Below are positions 13,919-17,499 of a stretch of DNA of 17,499 nucleotides, piece after piece. The translations under genes and the position numbers were made by a program. Position 1 is the first letter of the stretch, and every line of letters starts with the position of its first letter. The DNA is from JABMRF01 sp964584985 (GTDB lineage Bacteria > Patescibacteriota > Patescibacteriia > UBA11705 > JABHMO01), in contig CAZPBK010000016.1 of the NCBI GenBank assembly GCA_964584985.1, positions 1 through 17,499 on the forward strand, read 5' to 3'. The notes below the pieces were generated by a model. The model saw only the letters and a list, made by a program, of their open reading frames with translations. It was not told the DNA's origin and did no database searches.

Positions 13919-16900
13919 CTAATTGCAGCTGTCCAAGAAAATGATCTCTCCCTTGGGTGGAGAGCTGACATCCACCTGTTCCGAGACCACTTCATAATTC
14001 ACCGGATTGCCACTGCCGTCAACGCACCAAAGCACGCCATCAACAGTCCAACCGCCCCAGGACGAGCCCTGCTGGCAGTTGAAATCAATCCAGCTTGAAT
14101 TCAGCGAATATCCACTGACCGGATAAGCTCCGCGCAGACAAACTTCGGGAACCGAAGCCGTCCAAGTACCACAGGAACTTTCAGCCGACCAAGAGCTGGC
14201 CGGATCCCCGCCATACCAGGCAACGGGATGACCAAGTCCCGGGTCACAGCAAATCTGACAGGAAATTGTGGCGCAAACCCCTTCATCAATCTCGCCGTCG
14301 CAATCATTGTCCACACCATCGCAGACCTCAACCGCGCCCGGATTGACTTCCGGATCCGTATCATCACAATCTCCATGACAAACCCGCCAGCCGTCCAGAT
14401 CAGCGTCCGCTTCTTCCACCGGAATCAGACCGTTGCAATTGTCATCCAGACCATTGCACTCTTCAGGCTTGGGAAATACCGCGCCCTGGCATTCAGACCA
14501 AGTTTTGCCGTCAGGCAAGCATTCCTGGGTTCCTTGCCGACAAATGCCGACTTCGTCCTCAGGTCCGCAGATCTGAATATCACCTGGGTCGCAAATACAT
14601 CCGGCCTCGGCTTCATCCACCAAACCGTCACAGTCGTCGTCCAGATTGTTGCCACAGATTTCTTCGGTGCCACTGTACTCCGAACCACCGGGTTCGGCCG
14701 AACAAATAACACCAAGTCCGTCCGAGCGACATTCATAAAGACCCCAACCGCAAACACCCAAAGCCTGACAAGCCACATCCACGGGATAACCTTCGTCAAT
14801 CCCGTTTTCGCAGTTATTGTCCAAGCCATCACACAGCTCTTCGGCTCCAGGATACACCAGTTCGTCGGCATCATGGCAATCGCCTTGACAGATCCGATAA
14901 CCGTCGCTGTCATCGTCGGCTTCATCAGCCGGAACAACTCCATCGCAATCATCGTCCAAGCCATTGCATTTTTCAGCCTCAGGCAGGATCGCTCCCTGGC
15001 AATCGCCCCAGTATCCATCAGGCTGGCAGTACTGCCAACCCATTTGACAGATTCCCAGGTCGTTCACACCGCAAGGAATACGCGGATTTTGAGCAGGATC
15101 CGAATCATACAAACATTCGCATCCCTCATCCACAATTCCGTCGCAGTCATTGTCCACCAGATCGCAGACCTCGATTGAAGACTGGTCCTCCGAACCGCCA
15201 GGAATGGTTGAACACTGATATCCAAGTTGGTCATCAGTGCATTCATAGATACCCTCGCCACAGGCTCCTTTGCCCAGGCAAGGCTCTCCCGCATGATAAC
15301 CCTCGTCAACTTGGCCATCGCAATCATTGTCCAAACCATCGCACAACTCATCAACCCCGGGGAAGATCAACGGATCATCATCAGCGCAGTCACCTTCGCA
15401 GATCATATACCCGTCCTCATCCGCGTCTACTTCATCAGGAGCTGGTTGGCCGTCACAGTCATCGTCCTTGCCATTGCAAGCTTCCGATTCCAGCGGATAG
15501 ACAGCTCCGACACATTCGCCCCAGTGGCCGTCCGCACAGGTCTCGGTACCATATTCACAGACTCCAANNNNNNNNNNNNNNNNNNNNNNNNNNNNNNNNN
15601 NNNNNNNNNNNNNNNNNNNNNNNNNNNNNNNNNNNNNNNNNNNNNNNNNNNNNNNNNNNNNNNNNNNATCTTCAGCCTCAGGGTCACATTGACATCCTTC
15701 ATCAGCCGTTCCGTCACAATCATTGTCCAAACCGTCGTTGCAAACTTCGGGCGAAGACTGGTCCTCTGAACCGCCGGGAGCAGTGGAGCAAATTGTTTCC
15801 TGCTCTGTCAAGCATTCCACAACACCCTCACCGCAAACACCGGGCACATAGCACTGACCACCAACATTGAACTGGCCGTCAACCACTCCGTCACAGTCTT
15901 CATCAATCCCATTGCAAAGCTCTTCAGCTTCGGGATAAATGTCCTCTGCTCCATCATCGCAGTCGCCGTCGCAGATCATAAAGCCGTCATTGTCTTGGTC
16001 AACCTCATCGGCCGGCACAATACCATCACAATCATTGTCCAAACCGTCGCAAATCTCAGTTTCGGGATCAACATTGCCCTCGCATGGTCCGTACAAACCA
16101 TTGGGTTGACAAGTGCTAACACCAAATTGGCACTGTCCAACATCGCTCTGTCCGCACACAACCTGGGGATTGGACATGGGATCCGGATCATACTCGCACT
16201 GGCAGTCTTCATCCACCAGCCCGTCACAATCATCATCCGTGTTGTTGGAGCACTCCTCCGAAAGAGAAGCGTCTTCGCTACCACCCGGAGCGGTGGAACA
16301 AATTCGGGAACCGTCATCTGCGCATTCCCAAACTCCGTCGCCGCAAATGCCCGGGGCCGTGCAAAGCAAGCCAACATAATACCCTTCATCAATCAAGGTA
16401 TTGCAATTGTTGTCCACTCCGTCACACAGCTCGTCAGTGTCCGGATGAATATCAGGGTTTTGATCATCGCAGTCGCCCGCGCAAATCATATACCCGTCTT
16501 CATCCGCGTCCACTTCATCAGCCTCCGGTTGGCCGTCGCAGTCATCATCAAGGCCGTTGCAACGCTCCTCGGCTCCGGGATAAATATCCTTGTCAAAAGG
16601 ATTGCAATCCCCTTGACAGATCATCACTCCATCACCGTCTTCATCGGTTTCCACATCCGGAAGATGACCATCGCAGTCATCATCCTTACCATTGCAAACT
16701 TCCTCGGTCGGCTCAACAGCTCCCTGACATTTCAGTTCGCCGTCAAGGCATTTGGTGATACCGTACCGGCATTCACCAACATCGCTCGTACCGCAACTTT
16801 CACCGCCGCCGGGGTTGCCTTCATCAACTTCCCCGTCGCAGTCATTGTCCTTGCCGTCACAGACTTCATCTTCAGGCACGCAAACATTGCCCGGATCCTG

Positions 16901-17227
16901 AGAAACATCCTTTTCCGGCTGATGCCCGTAATCTTTTTCAGATCCAACATCAGGGTAAACATCTACGCCCCCGGAATAAGCATCTCCAGAACCCGGATCG
17001 CTCCAAACAATCTTGCAGTAGCCCGGATCAACGCACTGCCAACCGCCACCATGGGCGTTGAAGCAGTCCTCGTTGGTTTGGCAAGCAGTCTTGCACTTGC
17101 CGTCAATACAAATCTCGTCCTGCTCGCACTGATTGTAGCAGCCATCATTTGCGTAGCCACCTTCGTTCTGGCAAGCAGAAAGAACCATGGTCAGAGCCAA
17201 AAAGGCCACAGCCATCCATCTTCTCAT
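13919..17227 (-). CDS. Large lipoprotein with 16 MopE-type metal-binding motifs
   Basis: The protein has 1102 residues from the chosen ATG, counting 34 unknown residues across the N gap. It begins with a lipoprotein signal, MRRWMAVAFLALTMVLSAC, with lipobox LSAC and acceptor Cys19. A Cys-rich region (DEICIDGKCKTACQTNEDC) and a Pro/Gly/Asp-rich linker follow. Then come 16 copies of C-N/D-G-x-D-D/N-D/N-C-D/N-G (MopE/Cu-binding_MopE type), several joined to D-x-D-x-D-G calcium-like loops. A C-terminal domain of about 115 residues ends the protein. It should be surface-exposed and bind metal, though which metal is unknown. Such repeats are common in myxobacterial and related genomes and unusual beside CPR-like genes. 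Codon choice (CTG Leu, CCG Pro), mid-50s GC in sampled stretches and strong ribosome sites set it apart. An in-frame ATG at 17296 with its own GGAGG would add 23 residues ahead of the signal peptide. It appears monocistronic. Confidence 0.9.
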   Translation of the reverse strand: MRRWMAVAFLALTMVLSACQNEGGYANDGCYNQCEQDEICIDGKCKTACQTNEDCFNAHGGGWQCVDPGYCKIVWSDPGSGDAYSGGVDVYPDVGSEKDYGHQPEKDVSQDPGNVCVPEDEVCDGKDNDCDGEVDEGNPGGGESCGTSDVGECRYGITKCLDGELKCQGAVEPTEEVCNGKDDDCDGHLPDVETDEDGDGVMICQGDCNPFDKDIYPGAEERCNGLDDDCDGQPEADEVDADEDGYMICAGDCDDQNPDIHPDTDELCDGVDNNCNTLIDEGYYVGLLCTAPGICGDGVWECADDGSRICSTAPGGSEDASLSEECSNNTDDDCDGLVDEDCQCEYDPDPMSNPQVVCGQSDVGQCQFGVSTCQPNGLYGPCEGNVDPETEICDGLDNDCDGIVPADEVDQDNDGFMICDGDCDDGAEDIYPEAEELCNGIDEDCDGVVDGQFNVGGQCYVPGVCGEGVVECLTEQETICSTAPGGSEDQSSPEVCNDGLDNDCDGTADEGCQCDPEAEDXXXXXXXXXXXXXXXXXXXXXXXXXXXXXXXXXXGVCEYGTETCADGHWGECVGAVYPLESEACNGKDDDCDGQPAPDEVDADEDGYMICEGDCADDDPLIFPGVDELCDGLDNDCDGQVDEGYHAGEPCLGKGACGEGIYECTDDQLGYQCSTIPGGSEDQSSIEVCDLVDNDCDGIVDEGCECLYDSDPAQNPRIPCGVNDLGICQMGWQYCQPDGYWGDCQGAILPEAEKCNGLDDDCDGVVPADEADDDSDGYRICQGDCHDADELVYPGAEELCDGLDNNCENGIDEGYPVDVACQALGVCGWGLYECRSDGLGVICSAEPGGSEYSGTEEICGNNLDDDCDGLVDEAEAGCICDPGDIQICGPEDEVGICRQGTQECLPDGKTWSECQGAVFPKPEECNGLDDNCNGLIPVEEADADLDGWRVCHGDCDDTDPEVNPGAVEVCDGVDNDCDGEIDEGVCATISCQICCDPGLGHPVAWYGGDPASSWSAESSCGTWTASVPEVCLRGAYPVSGYSLNSSWIDFNCQQGSSWGGWTVDGVLWCVDGSGNPVNYEVVSEQVDVSSPPKGEIIFLDSCN
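14282..16882 (-). repeat. Five A-B-C super-repeats of MopE-type modules
   Basis: The 16 motifs are ordered. Module A ends in a C-x2-G-x3-C / G-x-C-x-G pattern, module B carries the PADEVDxDxDGYxICxGDC loop and IYPGAE, and module C carries G-x-CGxGxxEC and CSTAPGGSED. Units span 16259-16882 (A-B-B-C), 15749-16258, 15173-15748 (with the N gap), 14666-15172 and 14282-14665 (last C module cut short). Intact units are 169-170 residues long. Confidence 0.85.
15568..15667. other. Assembly gap of 100 N inside the repeat region
   Basis: Exactly 100 unknown bases lie in the A module of the third super-repeat. The frame is the same on both sides. By the 169-170-residue period the true missing stretch should be only about 31-34 bases, so the N count is a placeholder. 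Confidence 0.95.
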
Positions 17228-17233
17228 AGTCAC

Positions 17234-17241
17234 TCCTCCTT
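17234..17241 (-). promoter_or_regulatory. Strong ribosome binding site deciding the lipoprotein start
   Basis: AAGGAGG (plus-strand 17235-17241) lies 7 nt before the ATG at 17227, directly ahead of the lipoprotein signal peptide. A second strong site, AAAGGAGG at 17303-17310, lies 6 nt before the in-frame ATG at 17296. No other gene in the window has a comparable site. Confidence 0.8.
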
Positions 17242-17364
17242 GTGAGTGTTGGTTGAACAAAAAAACTTCCGTCAAAACATTGCGTTCTTTTTCCATTCTT
17301 TTCCTCCTTTGTTTTTGTTTAATTTAAATGTAAAGAACTCCTGATTTACCGGCAAAATCCACCT

Positions 17365-17379
17365 ATAAACCAGGTTTAT
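17365..17379. promoter_or_regulatory. Perfect dyad just downstream of the predicted lipoprotein transcription start
   Basis: ATAAACC-A-GGTTTAT is a perfect 7-bp inverted repeat with one central base. It lies about 5-20 nt downstream of the predicted transcription start, where an operator could act. No regulator family is suggested by the sequence. Confidence 0.3.
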
Positions 17380-17390
17380 TTTAACAGTTA

Positions 17391-17419
17391 AACTTAACAA
17401 GAAAAAGTAATTCTGTCAA
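17391..17419 (-). promoter_or_regulatory. Predicted promoter of the MopE-type lipoprotein gene
   Basis: On the minus strand TTGACA (17414-17419), a 17-nt spacer and TAAGTT (17391-17396) are preceded by TGT, an extended -10. Transcription would start near 17384, giving a leader of about 157 nt to the ATG at 17227. Confidence 0.65.
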
Positions 17420-17465
17420 GTTTTTTCAGCCTAAAAAAGCCGAAAGCCCAAAATAAAAACTTAAA

Positions 17466-17496
17466 ACAAAAAATATTGCCTAATTTTAGACAATAT
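17466..17496 (-). terminator. Possible intrinsic terminator of a gene beyond the window
   Basis: The arms 17473-17483 and 17486-17496 pair over 11 positions with one mismatch. On the minus strand they are followed by a T-rich run (ATTTTTTGTTTT). The stem is AT-rich, so strength is uncertain. The rest of 17420-17472 shows no gene. Confidence 0.4.
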
Positions 17497-17499
17497 ATT

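Noticed and set aside
14282..16882. The regular repeats considered as a CRISPR array
   Set aside because: The repeats are protein-coding in one frame, differ in sequence and encode known metal-binding motifs. There are no short identical repeats with unique spacers.
15995..17245. Long plus-strand open frame (416 codons) opposite the lipoprotein gene, and a similar one at 14228-15178
   Set aside because: They mirror the repetitive Asp/Cys/Gly codons of the real gene. The sense strand carries clear repeats, a signal peptide and ribosome sites, while the antisense products are low-complexity hydrophobic repeats.
17420..17460. GGCTTT-type repeats upstream of the lipoprotein promoter considered as a hairpin
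   Set aside because: On the minus strand they are direct repeats (GGCTTT, GGCTTT, GGCTGA) without complementary arms, so no stem forms.

Overview
This 17.5 kb window comes from an AT-rich bacterial genome, and every gene I can support lies on the minus strand, so transcription runs from high to low coordinates. The compact operons (1-4 nt gaps and short overlaps), the near absence of Shine-Dalgarno sequences, the short HrcA and the surface glycan and FG-GAP genes most resemble an uncultivated Patescibacteria/CPR genome (Parcubacteria-like). That placement is an inference; there is no rRNA or ribosomal protein gene here to test it.

Region 1 (1-445) holds a decayed GIY-YIG nuclease gene with palindromic, REP-like elements on both sides. 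Region 2 (461-4817) is a heat-shock operon in the order hrcA, HD-grpE fusion, hsp20, dnaK. A CIRCE operator (4791-4817) lies over the -35 and spacer of an extended -10 promoter. HrcA should repress its own operon through this site. GrpE and DnaK form a chaperone pair and Hsp20 is a holdase; dnaJ is absent from the window.

Region 3 (4816-13837) is a seven-gene cell-surface and polysaccharide operon: radical SAM protein, O-antigen ligase/polymerase-like membrane protein, two GT4 glycosyltransferases, a secreted GHL15-like glycoside hydrolase with an FG-GAP propeller, a small two-helix membrane protein, and a membrane-anchored protein with four Ig/DUF11-like domains. A terminator ends it directly against the CIRCE site.

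Region 4 (13848-17499) is a single large lipoprotein gene with 16 MopE-type metal-binding motifs, organised as five A-B-C super-repeats of about 170 residues and interrupted by a 100-N scaffold gap. Its base composition, its Leu CTG and Pro CCG codons and its two strong GGAGG ribosome binding sites are unlike everything else in the window. This points to recent horizontal acquisition or, less likely given AT-rich flanks on both sides, a chimeric scaffold.

The strongest candidates for something undescribed are the HD-GrpE fusion inside a CIRCE-controlled operon, the AU-rich hairpins placed 23 nt before the SD-less hsp20 and dnaK starts, the palindrome-flanked GIY-YIG remnant, and the MopE super-repeat lipoprotein.
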